Counted from the first letter of the stretch, positions 36,655 through 44,158 are shown. The stretch is 64,000 nucleotides of DNA from Rhizobium sp. NFR07 (GCF_900111905.1 NZ_FOKM01000004.1:310001-374000), one strand, 5' to 3'. Translations and numbers: made by a program. Notes: a model not told the origin generated them from the sequence alone.

Positions 36655-38052
36655 ATGCACGAGCTTTTGAAACTGAGCATTCGAGATGTCCTCGCCCTAT
36701 ATCGCGGGCGCAAGCTCTCGCCCTCGGAATATTGGGAGGTGGTGGAGGCACGCGTCGCGGCTTTCGAGCCGGACGTCAGGGCGCTCTATCTCTACGATCC
36801 GGAAAGCGCACGCGTCCAGGCAAAGGCTTCGACCGAACGCTGGATGAAGGGTGCGACCCTCGGCGTGCTGGACGGCATTCCCGTCACCATCAAGGAACTG
36901 ATCGCCACCAAGGGCGATCCGGTGCCGATGGGGACGGCGGCGGTCGAGCTGAAGCCGGCCGAGGTGGATGCGCCGATCACGACGCGGCTGAAGGAAGACG
37001 GCGCGGTGATCTTCGCCAAGACGACATGTCCGGACTACGGCATGCTGAGCTCGGGCCTGTCGAGTTTTCATCCGCTCAGCCGCAACCCCTGGGACCTGAC
37101 GCAGAATCCGGGCGGATCGAGCGCCGGCGCTGCGGCTGCCGCCGCGGCGAGTTTCGGGTCGCTGCATATCGGTACGGATATCGGCGGATCCGTGCGCCTG
37201 CCGGCAGGCTGGACGGGTATTTTCGGCTTCAAGCCGAGCCATGGGCGCATTCCGGTCGATCCCTATTTCGTCGGCCGCTGCGCCGGGCCGATGACGCGCA
37301 CCGTCGAGGATTCGGCGATCGCGATGGCGACGCTCTCGCGCACTGATCTGCGCGACGGCACCTGCATGGAGCCCAACGCGCTCGACTGGCTGGATTTCGA
37401 CATCGACGTGAAGGGCATGAAGATCGGGTTGATGCTCGATGCCGGCGTCGGCCTGCCGCTCGACGACGAGGTGCGCGGCGCGGTGGTCGCTGCAGCCAAG
37501 CGTTTCGAGGAGGCCGGGGCCGAAATCATTCCAGTTGCGCCGGTCATGACGCGGGCGATGCTCGACGGGCTCGACAATTTCTGGCGCGCGCGCTTCTGGG
37601 GCGATATCGAGAACCTGCCGGGAGAGCGGATGGCGCTGATCCTCCCTTATATTTTCGAATGGGCGAAAGGCGGCGCCCATGTCTCCGGCGTCGATGCGGT
37701 GCGGGGCTTCAATCAGACGATCGAGATGCGCAAGGCCTGCGGCAAGCTATTCTCCACTGTGGATGCAGTGATTTCGCCGACCAACCCGATCGTCTCCTAT
37801 CCGGCCGACTGGGCATCGCCCACCAACGACCCGGCGCGGCCATTCGAACATATCGGTTTCACCGTGCCGTGGAACATGTCGGAACAGCCGGCCACCTCGA
37901 TCAATTGCGGTTTCTCGCGCTCCGGCATGCCGATCGGCCTGCAGATCGTCGGGCCGCGTTTCAACGACCTGCGGGTGCTGAAACTGTCGCGCGCCTTCGA
38001 GCAATGGATCGGTGGCGTGGCGAATTGGCCGGAGCCTTGCGGTCGAGCCTAA
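36655..38052 (+). CDS. Amidase, amidase-signature family
   Basis: This 465-residue amidase-signature enzyme has the catalytic Lys in PVTIKELIATKG, the cis-Ser in GTDIGGSVRLPAG and the nucleophile Ser in NPGGSSAGAAAAAAA. This is the full canonical triad. It is the last gene of the transporter cluster, 32 bases after the permease, and so probably cleaves an amide bond in the imported compound. With the M19 dipeptidase at the other end, the cluster looks like uptake and breakdown of a peptide-like amide. The true substrate is unknown. Confidence 0.92.
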   Translation: MHELLKLSIRDVLALYRGRKLSPSEYWEVVEARVAAFEPDVRALYLYDPESARVQAKASTERWMKGATLGVLDGIPVTIKELIATKGDPVPMGTAAVELKPAEVDAPITTRLKEDGAVIFAKTTCPDYGMLSSGLSSFHPLSRNPWDLTQNPGGSSAGAAAAAAASFGSLHIGTDIGGSVRLPAGWTGIFGFKPSHGRIPVDPYFVGRCAGPMTRTVEDSAIAMATLSRTDLRDGTCMEPNALDWLDFDIDVKGMKIGLMLDAGVGLPLDDEVRGAVVAAAKRFEEAGAEIIPVAPVMTRAMLDGLDNFWRARFWGDIENLPGERMALILPYIFEWAKGGAHVSGVDAVRGFNQTIEMRKACGKLFSTVDAVISPTNPIVSYPADWASPTNDPARPFEHIGFTVPWNMSEQPATSINCGFSRSGMPIGLQIVGPRFNDLRVLKLSRAFEQWIGGVANWPEPCGRA

Positions 38053-38089
38053 ATGGGCTCCTACCGCTAATATAAAATACTCTCAGATG

Positions 38090-38114
38090 GGAACAATCGC
38101 GGTATCGCCGCGTT
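38090..38114 (+). promoter_or_regulatory. Candidate EcfG-dependent promoter
   Basis: GGAAC at 38090-38094, a 17-base spacer and GTT at 38112-38114 match the consensus of the alphaproteobacterial general stress sigma factor. The site lies about 70 bases before the start of a 25-codon gene and its two downstream partners. The bases continue as GTTCC, so the site is also read as GGAAC-N17-GTT on the other strand. Confidence 0.75.
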
Positions 38115-38184
38115 CCCCGGATGCAGCCGAATTATCGGTCATCGGGCGCTGCATCGAGTTGCGCGCCGCACAAGGAGACGAAGA

Positions 38185-38262
38185 ATGAGAGGCATCCTTT
38201 TGTGGGCCGTGGGAGTTCCGATCCCCATCATCCTTCTTCTCTACGTATTCCACTGGATTTGA
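38185..38262 (+). CDS. 25-residue single-pass membrane peptide
   Basis: A short gene with a strong ribosome binding site (AAGGAG, 8 bases before the ATG). The product starts MRGILLWAVGVPIPIIL and ends VFHWI, so nearly all of it is one hydrophobic helix with a Pro-Ile-Pro kink and a charged residue only at the N-terminus. I believe very similar small proteins occur widely in proteobacteria, but this is from memory. It follows an EcfG-type promoter and precedes a membrane-anchor gene (YqjD-like), so a role in envelope stress is likely. Its function is unknown. Confidence 0.75.
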   Translation: MRGILLWAVGVPIPIILLLYVFHWI

Positions 38263-38324
38263 CCCTTCGCAAAGCCGAGGGTCCGCAAGTTCGCAACAAT
38301 CATTCGACCAATCAGGAGATCGTT

Positions 38325-38672
38325 ATGCCCGCAACGTCATCGACCACCGAATTTTCCCGCACCGGCAACGGCTCTTCCTCTGCCTCGACCAAAGATATCG
38401 AAGTGCAGCTGCAGCAGCTGCGTGAAGACATTTCCGCGCTCGCCAAGACCGTTGCCGCCGTCGGCAACGAGAAGGCGACCGAAGTGAAGGGCAAGGCAAA
38501 GCGCGCCGCAGCCGACGCCACCGACGCGTCCTATCAGATGGTTGAAGCCGCCAAGAGCCAGGCTGTCAGCCTCGAGCGTGACCTTGAGCGCCAGATCCGC
38601 GCCAACCCGATCCAGTCGGTCGCCATTGCCGCCGGCGCCGGCTTCCTCTTCGCGCTTCTGTCCCGCCGCTAA
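38325..38672 (+). CDS. YqjD/ElaB-like DUF883 membrane-anchored protein
   Basis: This 115-residue protein has a Ser/Thr-rich N-terminus, a helical central region (IEVQLQQLREDISALAKTV, about residues 25-90, likely coiled coil) and a C-terminal membrane anchor with the family signature IRANPIQSVAIAAGAGFL. E. coli relatives YqjD and ElaB tether ribosomes or associate with the inner membrane in stationary phase. AGGAG precedes the ATG. Its stop overlaps the start of the next gene (TAATG), as in a yqjD-yqjE pair. Stress control is inferred from the upstream EcfG-type site. Confidence 0.88.
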   Translation: MPATSSTTEFSRTGNGSSSASTKDIEVQLQQLREDISALAKTVAAVGNEKATEVKGKAKRAAADATDASYQMVEAAKSQAVSLERDLERQIRANPIQSVAIAAGAGFLFALLSRR

Positions 38673-39121
38673 TGCTGACGGCACTGGGACCGCTGCTGGC
38701 ATCCTTCATAGCGACGGATGTGGCGGCGATGAAGCGGAAGTTCAGGCGCAACGCGATCCTTTACGGGATCGCGCTCGTGCTTTTCCTGACGACCTACGTG
38801 CTGCTGGTCGCAGCGCTTGCCGTCTATCTCGGCACGTTGTGGGGTACGCTTGCAGCACTTCTCGTGATGGCGGGCGGTGCTCTGCTGCTGGGGCTGATCA
38901 TGCTGATCAGCGTGGCGATCGCCAACAGCGCCGAGGAAAAGCGCCGGCGCGAGGCTGCGGCCGCCAACAGCAACCGGGCACTCGTAATGACCGCTGCCGT
39001 TTCCGCACTGCCCATCCTGATGAAGTCGAAACCCCTGCTGCTGCTTGCCGCAGTGGGCGGGCTCGGTTTCCTGGCGATGAAGGGAACGGGATCCAAGCAA
39101 GGTCCGCCGCCTGCGGAGTGA
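38672..39121 (+). CDS. YqjE-like membrane protein
   Basis: This 149-residue protein has two adjacent hydrophobic segments (about residues 28-50 and 58-82), a charged helical linker (SAEEKRRREAAAANSNRAL) and a third hydrophobic stretch near 120-140. This is the pattern of the YqjE/phage-holin-III-like superfamily. Together with the overlapping DUF883 gene it mirrors the E. coli yqjDE arrangement. A terminator follows 35 bases after the stop. Confidence 0.75.
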   Translation: MLTALGPLLASFIATDVAAMKRKFRRNAILYGIALVLFLTTYVLLVAALAVYLGTLWGTLAALLVMAGGALLLGLIMLISVAIANSAEEKRRREAAAANSNRALVMTAAVSALPILMKSKPLLLLAAVGGLGFLAMKGTGSKQGPPPAE

Positions 39122-39155
39122 TCAGGTGGGAAACCGAGCCTGCCGAAATGATAGG

Positions 39156-39182
39156 AAAGCCGCCTCAACGGGCGGCTTTTTC
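39156..39182 (+). terminator. Rho-independent terminator of the yqjDE-like operon
   Basis: Perfect 9-bp stem AAAGCCGCC/GGCGGCTTT with a 6-base loop, followed by further T residues. Confidence 0.88.
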
Positions 39183-39196
39183 ATTGGGCGGAAGGG

Positions 39197-39337
39197 CTAC
39201 TCGGTCTCGTCCCAGAAATCCCAATTGTCGTTTGCCGGTTCTTCGGTGTCCGACTGAGCGGAAGAAGGTGCGTCCGTCTTCACCACCCTAGAGGGTGTGC
39301 GAAGGATGGGGCGGCTGTTTTCGGGTACGTTCTTCAC
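39197..39337 (-). CDS. Short hypothetical protein, low confidence
   Basis: A 46-codon frame starting at GTG (39337) with AAGGA a few bases upstream. The product is acidic and disordered, with RPILRTPSRVVKTDAP in the middle and the tail NDNWDFWDETE. The frame is open about 23 codons further upstream, but that part is basic and unlike the rest. I do not recognise it; the acidic aromatic tail is the only argument for a real protein. Confidence 0.4.
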   Translation of the reverse strand: MKNVPENSRPILRTPSRVVKTDAPSSAQSDTEEPANDNWDFWDETE

Positions 39338-39553
39338 CCCTTCCTTGGGGCGCTGGCGATAGGTTCGCCTACATGATCGAAGCGTGTTTATCCTGCGTCT
39401 GCCCATGTCTTGCCCTCAAGTGTGGGGCAGTTGTCCGATGCCAGGTGAGCGACGGCAAGCGAATGCTTACCAGGTGGTTATGAGGTAAGGTTAATGGGGC
39501 TTCAGGCGTGCCACGCTGATACGCAAAGGGAAGGCTGTGCCACTGCGTGCAAC

Positions 39554-39582
39554 AAAAAGGCCGCGGAAACCGCGGCCTTTTC
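39554..39582 (-). terminator. Terminator of the nepR-ecfG operon
   Basis: A perfect 11-bp stem AAAGGCCGCGG/CCGCGGCCTTT with a 3-base loop has A-runs on the left, giving a T-run on the minus strand. It lies 21 bases beyond the ecfG stop codon. Confidence 0.88.
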
Positions 39583-39602
39583 GAATTTTCATGAATCGGA
39601 GA

Positions 39603-40169
39603 TCAGCTGCCGAAAGCGCGGGCAGTGATGGCGGCGTCGCCGGCATCGGGGCCGTAATCGCCTTCGCCGGAAACGCCCAGCACTTCCTGCAGGCGGCTGC
39701 GGGCGCGGGAGACACGGCTCTTGATCGTGCCGACGGCGCATCCGCAGATCTCGGCGGCCTCCTCATAGGCAAAGCCCGCGGCACCGACTAGGATGATCGC
39801 TTCGCGCTGGTCATCCGGCAGCTTGTCAAGCGCCTTGCGGAAGTCCTGAAGGTCGAGGCGGCCATACTGTTCCGGATGAACCGAGAACCGTTCCGAGAAG
39901 AGGCCGTCCGTATCCTGCACCTCACGGCCGCGCTTGCGCATCTGGCTGTAGAACTCGTTGCGCAGGATCGTGAACAGCCAGGCCCGCATGTTGGTGCCGG
40001 CGGTGAAGCTCTTCTGGTTTGCCCAGGCCTTCATGATCGTGTCCTGAACCAGATCGTCAGCCTTGTCGTGGCGTCCGGTCAGGGACACCGCGAAAGCGCG
40101 CAGGTTCGGCAACGATGCAAGAAGGTCGCGCTTGAAAACGCGATCGTCAGTCTCTTGCTGGGTGCTCAT
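39603..40169 (-). CDS. ecfG: ECF sigma factor EcfG (general stress response)
   Basis: This 188-residue ECF sigma factor has region 2 in LTGRHDKADDLVQDTIMKAW and the DNA-melting part TNMRAWLFTILRNEFYS, and region 4 in KLPDDQREAIILVGAAGFAYEEAAEICG (given as DDQREAIILVGAAGF). The sequence is the EcfG (RpoE2/SigT) type. In unstressed cells NepR holds it; phosphorylated PhyR frees it. It is encoded with nepR (ATGA overlap) and opposite phyR, the standard alphaproteobacterial locus. Three GGAAC-N17-GTT sites nearby are likely targets. Confidence 0.95.
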   Translation of the reverse strand: MSTQQETDDRVFKRDLLASLPNLRAFAVSLTGRHDKADDLVQDTIMKAWANQKSFTAGTNMRAWLFTILRNEFYSQMRKRGREVQDTDGLFSERFSVHPEQYGRLDLQDFRKALDKLPDDQREAIILVGAAGFAYEEAAEICGCAVGTIKSRVSRARSRLQEVLGVSGEGDYGPDAGDAAITARAFGS

Positions 40170-40393
40170 TTTGCATCCACCGCCTTGGCTGCGCTGGCCT
40201 TGTGCGCATTTTCGGCTTCTTCGAGACGTTCGAGCAGGTCCAGAAAGCGATCCGGGATGCCTTCTTCCTGTACGGCTTCATAGAATTCCTTGAGCTTCCG
40301 AGAGATAGAAGCATTCGGGGCCAAGGATCCTGGCTTTATCTGAGGGGTCTGGGCTGTGGTCATATCATGCTTTTTTCTGGTCTCGTCACTCAT
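40166..40393 (-). CDS. nepR: Anti-sigma factor NepR
   Basis: This is the small anti-sigma factor of the PhyR-NepR-EcfG switch, 75 residues from the ATG at 40393 or 65 from the ATG at 40363. The conserved core SRKLKEFYEAVQEEG and IPDRFLDLLERLEEAE forms the two helices that bind EcfG or phosphorylated PhyR. No clear ribosome binding site decides the start. It overlaps ecfG by 4 bases so that sigma and anti-sigma factor are made together. Confidence 0.9.
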   Translation of the reverse strand: MSDETRKKHDMTTAQTPQIKPGSLAPNASISRKLKEFYEAVQEEGIPDRFLDLLERLEEAENAHKASAAKAVDAK

Positions 40394-40448
40394 CACGCGG
40401 GCGCCTGCTTGCAATTCGTCGGGAGGAAAATGCTCGAGACGAAAAAAA

Positions 40449-40485
40449 GTTCCGTCTTGCGGAACTTATTTTGCACCCCCACGTT
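40449..40485. promoter_or_regulatory. Divergent EcfG-type promoter region between nepR and phyR
   Basis: For phyR, GGAAC at 40461-40465 and GTT at 40483-40485 are separated by 17 bases, a full match. For nepR, a second GGAAC is present on the minus strand (40453-40449), but the -10 position reads CAT or ATT, so it is a weak match. The two -35 elements form the palindrome AGTTCCGTCTTGCGGAACT. Positive autoregulation of this locus by EcfG is known in related bacteria. Confidence 0.8.
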
Positions 40486-40527
40486 AATGACAGGTCAATT
40501 GCCCGTTGGGCCTAGGGGAGAATTTGT

Positions 40528-41322
40528 ATGTCACTCACCACACGCGTTGCGTCTCACCTTCCGTATCTGCGGCGGTATGCTCGTGCAGTAACCGGATCGC
40601 AGACGTCAGGAGACGCATATGTGGCGGCAGTTCTGGAAGCGCTAATCGCGGATGTTTCCATATTTCCGGAATCGTCCAAGGATCGCGTTTCGCTTTATAA
40701 ACTCTTTGTCGCAATTTTTGGTTCCACCGCCATCGAGATTCGTCCGATCGAATCGCCGTTCGCGTGGGAACAGCGAGCCGCCGCCAACCTGTCGTCCATC
40801 CCCTCGCAGGCGCGCCATGCGTTCCTTCTGGTCTCGGTCGAAGGCTTCACCGTCGATGAAGCCGCTGAAGTGCTGGATGTCAGTGTTTCCGACGTGAACC
40901 GTCTGCTGGACGAGGCGTCGCGTGAAATCTCCCGCCAGGTCGCGACCGATATCATGATCATCGAGGACGAGCCGCTGATCGCGCTCGACATCGAGCAGAT
41001 GGTTCAGGATCTCGGCCACCGCGTGACCGGCATTGCCCGCACCCACAAGGAAGCGGTGTCGCTGTTCCAGTCTTCCAAGCCGAAGATGGTTCTGGCCGAC
41101 ATCCAGCTTGCCGATGGCAGCTCGGGCATCGACGCCGTCAACGAGATCCTGAAGGCTTCCAGCGTTCCGGTGATCTTCATCACCGCGTTCCCTGAAAGGC
41201 TGCTGACCGGCGAGCGGCCGGAGCCGGCATTCCTGGTCACGAAGCCGTTCAACCCGGATATGGTCAAGGCGTTGATCAGCCAGGCGCTGTTCTTCAACGA
41301 AGCGGTCAAGGCGGCAGCGTGA
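40528..41322 (+). CDS. phyR: Response regulator PhyR
   Basis: This 264-residue regulator has an N-terminal sigma-factor-like domain (about residues 1-135, with SIPSQARHAFLLVSVEGFT resembling region 4) and a C-terminal receiver domain. The receiver has the acidic pair in MIIEDEPLI, phospho-Asp191 in VLADIQLADG and the Lys in LVTKPF. On phosphorylation the sigma-like domain captures NepR and frees EcfG. It lies opposite nepR-ecfG with its own EcfG-type promoter, and an HWE kinase gene follows in the same direction. Confidence 0.95.
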   Translation: MSLTTRVASHLPYLRRYARAVTGSQTSGDAYVAAVLEALIADVSIFPESSKDRVSLYKLFVAIFGSTAIEIRPIESPFAWEQRAAANLSSIPSQARHAFLLVSVEGFTVDEAAEVLDVSVSDVNRLLDEASREISRQVATDIMIIEDEPLIALDIEQMVQDLGHRVTGIARTHKEAVSLFQSSKPKMVLADIQLADGSSGIDAVNEILKASSVPVIFITAFPERLLTGERPEPAFLVTKPFNPDMVKALISQALFFNEAVKAAA

Positions 41323-41348
41323 GCTGCCCCTTGTCGTGGCGTTTTTCT

Positions 41349-41373
41349 GGAACATATTCATCGAGGCGGGGTT
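41349..41373 (+). promoter_or_regulatory. Candidate EcfG-dependent promoter upstream of the HWE kinase
   Basis: GGAAC at 41349-41353, a 17-base spacer and GTT at 41371-41373. The site lies 27 bases after phyR and about 250 bases before the kinase GTG, implying a long untranslated leader or an undetected short transcript in between (41380-41621, where I see no convincing gene). Confidence 0.65.
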
Positions 41374-41621
41374 CTGCCGTGACCGTGAAAGCGGCACGCA
41401 GGCTCTCGTCTCAAACCTTTGTATTCTATCCCTTGATGATGGTCTGAGGTTGCGGGAATGGGCGTCATGAGGCGCCGCCCGGCGTGTTCGGTACTCCCTG
41501 AAGGGTATCGGTAGCGCGAAGGCATCGGACCGCCCCGGTTGTCGACACGGCCGGGGGAAAATTGTAAGGGCATGAGCATCCGGCGCTGCCATCGGGGCGC
41601 CACGATGGGCCGGTAGATGGA

Positions 41622-42632
41622 GTGGCTAAATTGGCGCATCCGCTGACATGGCAGCAAGCTGGTCAGAGTGATGACAAGCTGCGGGAGTTTTTCATGCCCG
41701 CGCTTATCGACCTCGGCGCCAGCATCATCATCCAGGACCAGAATCTGAACTATCTCTATCTCGCCAATCTTCCGGAGGCCTGGGCCTGCGGCGAGATCAG
41801 CGCGCCGACCGACGCGACGCTTTTCGGCGAGGAAGTTGCGGCCAAGCTGACGACGGTCAAGAGCTCCATGACCGAGAGCGGCAAGAAGGGTCATATCGAG
41901 GTTACCGTCGGCTCCGACCAGGTATTCGAATTTCGCGTCCAGGCGGTGCAGTTCGAGGCCGGCGGCATTCACCTCGTCACGACGATCATCGACCGCTCGG
42001 AAGAGCGGCATCGCGAGCGATTGCTGCGCGCGCTGCTGCGGGAAGTAAGCCACCGGTCGAAGAACCTGCTCGCGATCATTCAGAGCATCGCGCTGCAGAC
42101 GGCCCGCTATTCCGGTTCGCTCGACCTTTTCCTGCACAAGTTTCGCGGCAGGCTCTATTCGCTGTCGCAGTCCCAGGACCTGATCACCGATTCCAGCTGG
42201 CGCGGCGCCTATTTCTACGATCTCGTGCGCCAGCAGACGGAAAAGTACCTGCCGGACAATACGCATTTGGTGAAAGTGTCGGGCGACAACATGCTCCTCA
42301 CCCCGAATGCGTCGCTGCATCTTGGGCTGGCGCTGCACGAGCTGATCGTCAACGCGGTCAGCCACGGCTCGCTGTTGCGCGGCGTTCGGCCGGTCGAGGT
42401 GACCTGCACGCGCATTCATCTGGATGGTCACGACTGGCTGGAAATGCATTGGCACGAAAAGCTCAGCAACCGCGCCGGTGACGATTCGACCGAGGACAGC
42501 CTGAAAGCGCATTTCGGCAGCACGGTTTTGGAACGCGTCGTGCCTGCCTCGGTGAACGGCAAGGCAAAATACATAATCTCCAACGAAGAGATCAGCTACG
42601 AGCTGCGGTTCCCGCTCGATATCGGCGACTGA
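41622..42632 (+). CDS. HWE-family sensor histidine kinase, PhyR-locus kinase
   Basis: This 336-residue soluble kinase has an N-terminal PAS-like sensor (about residues 20-118, ASIIIQDQNLNYLYLANLPE). The phosphorylation site is His144 in REVSHRSKNLLAIIQSIA, and the ATPase domain has HELIVNAVSHG and the WxE signature in MHWHEKLSN. HWE/HisKA_2 kinases control PhyR in many alphaproteobacteria, and this gene is next to phyR, so it is the likely PhyR kinase or phosphatase. The start is GTG at 41622 with a weak GATGGA upstream. An EcfG-type site 250 bases upstream suggests feedback. Confidence 0.88.
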   Translation: MAKLAHPLTWQQAGQSDDKLREFFMPALIDLGASIIIQDQNLNYLYLANLPEAWACGEISAPTDATLFGEEVAAKLTTVKSSMTESGKKGHIEVTVGSDQVFEFRVQAVQFEAGGIHLVTTIIDRSEERHRERLLRALLREVSHRSKNLLAIIQSIALQTARYSGSLDLFLHKFRGRLYSLSQSQDLITDSSWRGAYFYDLVRQQTEKYLPDNTHLVKVSGDNMLLTPNASLHLGLALHELIVNAVSHGSLLRGVRPVEVTCTRIHLDGHDWLEMHWHEKLSNRAGDDSTEDSLKAHFGSTVLERVVPASVNGKAKYIISNEEISYELRFPLDIGD

Positions 42633-42742
42633 CGCCATCCAAGTGGCCGAAGTGACGGCCTAGCATGGTCGATGCAGGTGAAGATCTTGGCCCGGCAGGT
42701 GCCGATGCGGTCTTGTGGGGTTTTCAGATGCCCAAAACAGAC

Positions 42743-42772
42743 CCGGGTCGGTTCCTGATGGAACCGACCCGG
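42743..42772. terminator. Perfect hairpin, probable terminator
   Basis: A 13-bp perfect stem CCGGGTCGGTTCC/GGAACCGACCCGG with a TGAT loop lies between the convergent HWE kinase and the next gene. On the minus strand it is followed by a short run containing TTTT. Confidence 0.65.
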
Positions 42773-42871
42773 CTCGTCTCTTCGAGGGGGATTGAAGAGT
42801 TGTCCGAAGGCTCTTGTAGGGCGGGGGACGGGGGGTCGCCTTCAGACACTCGAATAACGGACGGCCGGAAA

Positions 42872-44008
42872 TTAAGTTCCGAACTTTTTCGAATTTTTTT
42901 CAAGATTCCTTTGAATGGCTTCTTCGAGCAGAAGCCCGCCGTCCGGAAGGTTCTTCGGCACCTTGATCGGCACGGGCCTTTCGCCTGCCGATGCGACGTA
43001 GCCCTTCACGCCCGCCCTCAAGAGGTCGCCGGCTTCGTCCTCGCCGCGCATCGACGATGCGATGGAGCGGGTGATGAGATCGAGCGCATCGGCCGGCGGC
43101 AATGTCGTCAACCTGTCGCGTGCGGCCTTGAACCATGGCCATGTGACCGCAAACGGGTAGCCTGTCTCAACCAGACTCTCGAGCTGCAGCAGCATGCTCT
43201 TGTTGACGCCCGGCTGGAACAGCGGGCTGACACCAAGCGCTGCCGCCTCATAGATGGACGCAAGACCGGGCGTCAGGATCTGGAAGCGGGAGCATCGCAG
43301 CAGTTCCATATAGCTGCGCCGCCCGACGCCGCCTGCGGCGTGGACGCGCGCGTCGCCGAGCGCGTTGACGATTGCCGCAAGGTTGGGGCTTCCGCCGACG
43401 ATGCAGAGGGGGAAGGCCTCCGGCGTGTCTTTCAGCGCCGACAGGATCTGCGACAGAAGCCAGCGCGCATGGCTGTCTCCGGCGGTCGGATCGCCGGCGA
43501 TCGCCATTCCTCCAAGACCGATGACCGTACCGATAGCATCGAGCCGGTTGGCGCTGGAGAGCGCGGAAGGGGTCACGATGGGGCGGATCACGATTGCGCC
43601 AGGAGCCCGTGCCTTGCCGTTTTCCTTGCCGAAATAATACTGGACGAGATGCAGATCGACCTGGTCGATCCCCTCGGGATAGGCCGGCCACATCCAGTCC
43701 AGCTGATCGACGAGATGGACGCTGTAGCCCCGCTGCGCGGCATAGGCGGCGAAACCGGGATTGGAGAAGGTGACGAGCGGGGCATCAGCCGGTACGAAAT
43801 TGGAAAGCTGCGGCCAGATGGATCTGTCGAAACCGTTGAACGGGATGAGGTCTATTTCCGGCCGCTCCTTCTTGATGTAGGCCGCGGCATTGCCCGCCGC
43901 CAGAACATGCCATCGATAGCGATGCGCGAATTTCTCGGTAATATCCAGGAAACCGCAGGCCGGGCCGAACCCGAAATCATGCACTTCAACAAATACGTCC
44001 GTGGTCAT
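42872..44008 (-). CDS. Hypothetical protein, GT-B-like fold suspected
   Basis: This soluble protein of 378 residues is not one I recognise with certainty. The first half (VFVEVHDFGFGPACGFLDI, LVTFSNPGFAAYAAQRGY) and the second half (VIGLGGMAI, LCIVGGSPNLAAIVNAL, YMELLRCSRFQILTPGLASIYEAAALG) look like two Rossmann-like domains of a GT-B glycosyltransferase, with the last motif at the position of a donor-binding site. This is inference from pattern only. ATG at 44008 has GAGG 8 bases upstream. It stands alone between the stress kinase and a peptide transporter. Confidence 0.7.
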   Translation of the reverse strand: MTTDVFVEVHDFGFGPACGFLDITEKFAHRYRWHVLAAGNAAAYIKKERPEIDLIPFNGFDRSIWPQLSNFVPADAPLVTFSNPGFAAYAAQRGYSVHLVDQLDWMWPAYPEGIDQVDLHLVQYYFGKENGKARAPGAIVIRPIVTPSALSSANRLDAIGTVIGLGGMAIAGDPTAGDSHARWLLSQILSALKDTPEAFPLCIVGGSPNLAAIVNALGDARVHAAGGVGRRSYMELLRCSRFQILTPGLASIYEAAALGVSPLFQPGVNKSMLLQLESLVETGYPFAVTWPWFKAARDRLTTLPPADALDLITRSIASSMRGEDEAGDLLRAGVKGYVASAGERPVPIKVPKNLPDGGLLLEEAIQRNLEKNSKKFGT

Positions 44009-44122
44009 CCAACCATCCTCACACTGCTGAGAGAGGTCTCGGACGATAGTGCCGCGTCAGCGGGGCGGGATTTCAGGAAGAGGTGTTGAGGCTACAGCCG
44101 TAACGATGCCGCACTTGGATGA

Positions 44123-44149
44123 GGATCCGGCGGGTTGCCCGCCGGATCC
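44123..44149. terminator. Perfect hairpin downstream of the leftward permease operon
   Basis: A 12-bp perfect stem GGATCCGGCGGG/CCCGCCGGATCC with a TTG loop, 10 bases past the permease stop codon. It lacks a clear T-run and may protect the 3' end of the mRNA or act as a weak terminator. Confidence 0.55.
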
Positions 44150-44158
44150 GGTCTCCTA

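Noticed and set aside
39295..39483. 62-codon plus-strand frame near the ecfG locus
   Set aside because: No ribosome binding site and no domain; it overlaps a more plausible minus-strand frame.
40429..40453. Full EcfG promoter for nepR on the minus strand
   Set aside because: The GGAAC element is present, but the -10 position reads CAT or ATT and not GTT, so it is not called as a complete site.
41458..41514. 18-codon frame in the leader of the HWE kinase
   Set aside because: No ribosome binding site and an Arg-rich product; probably chance.
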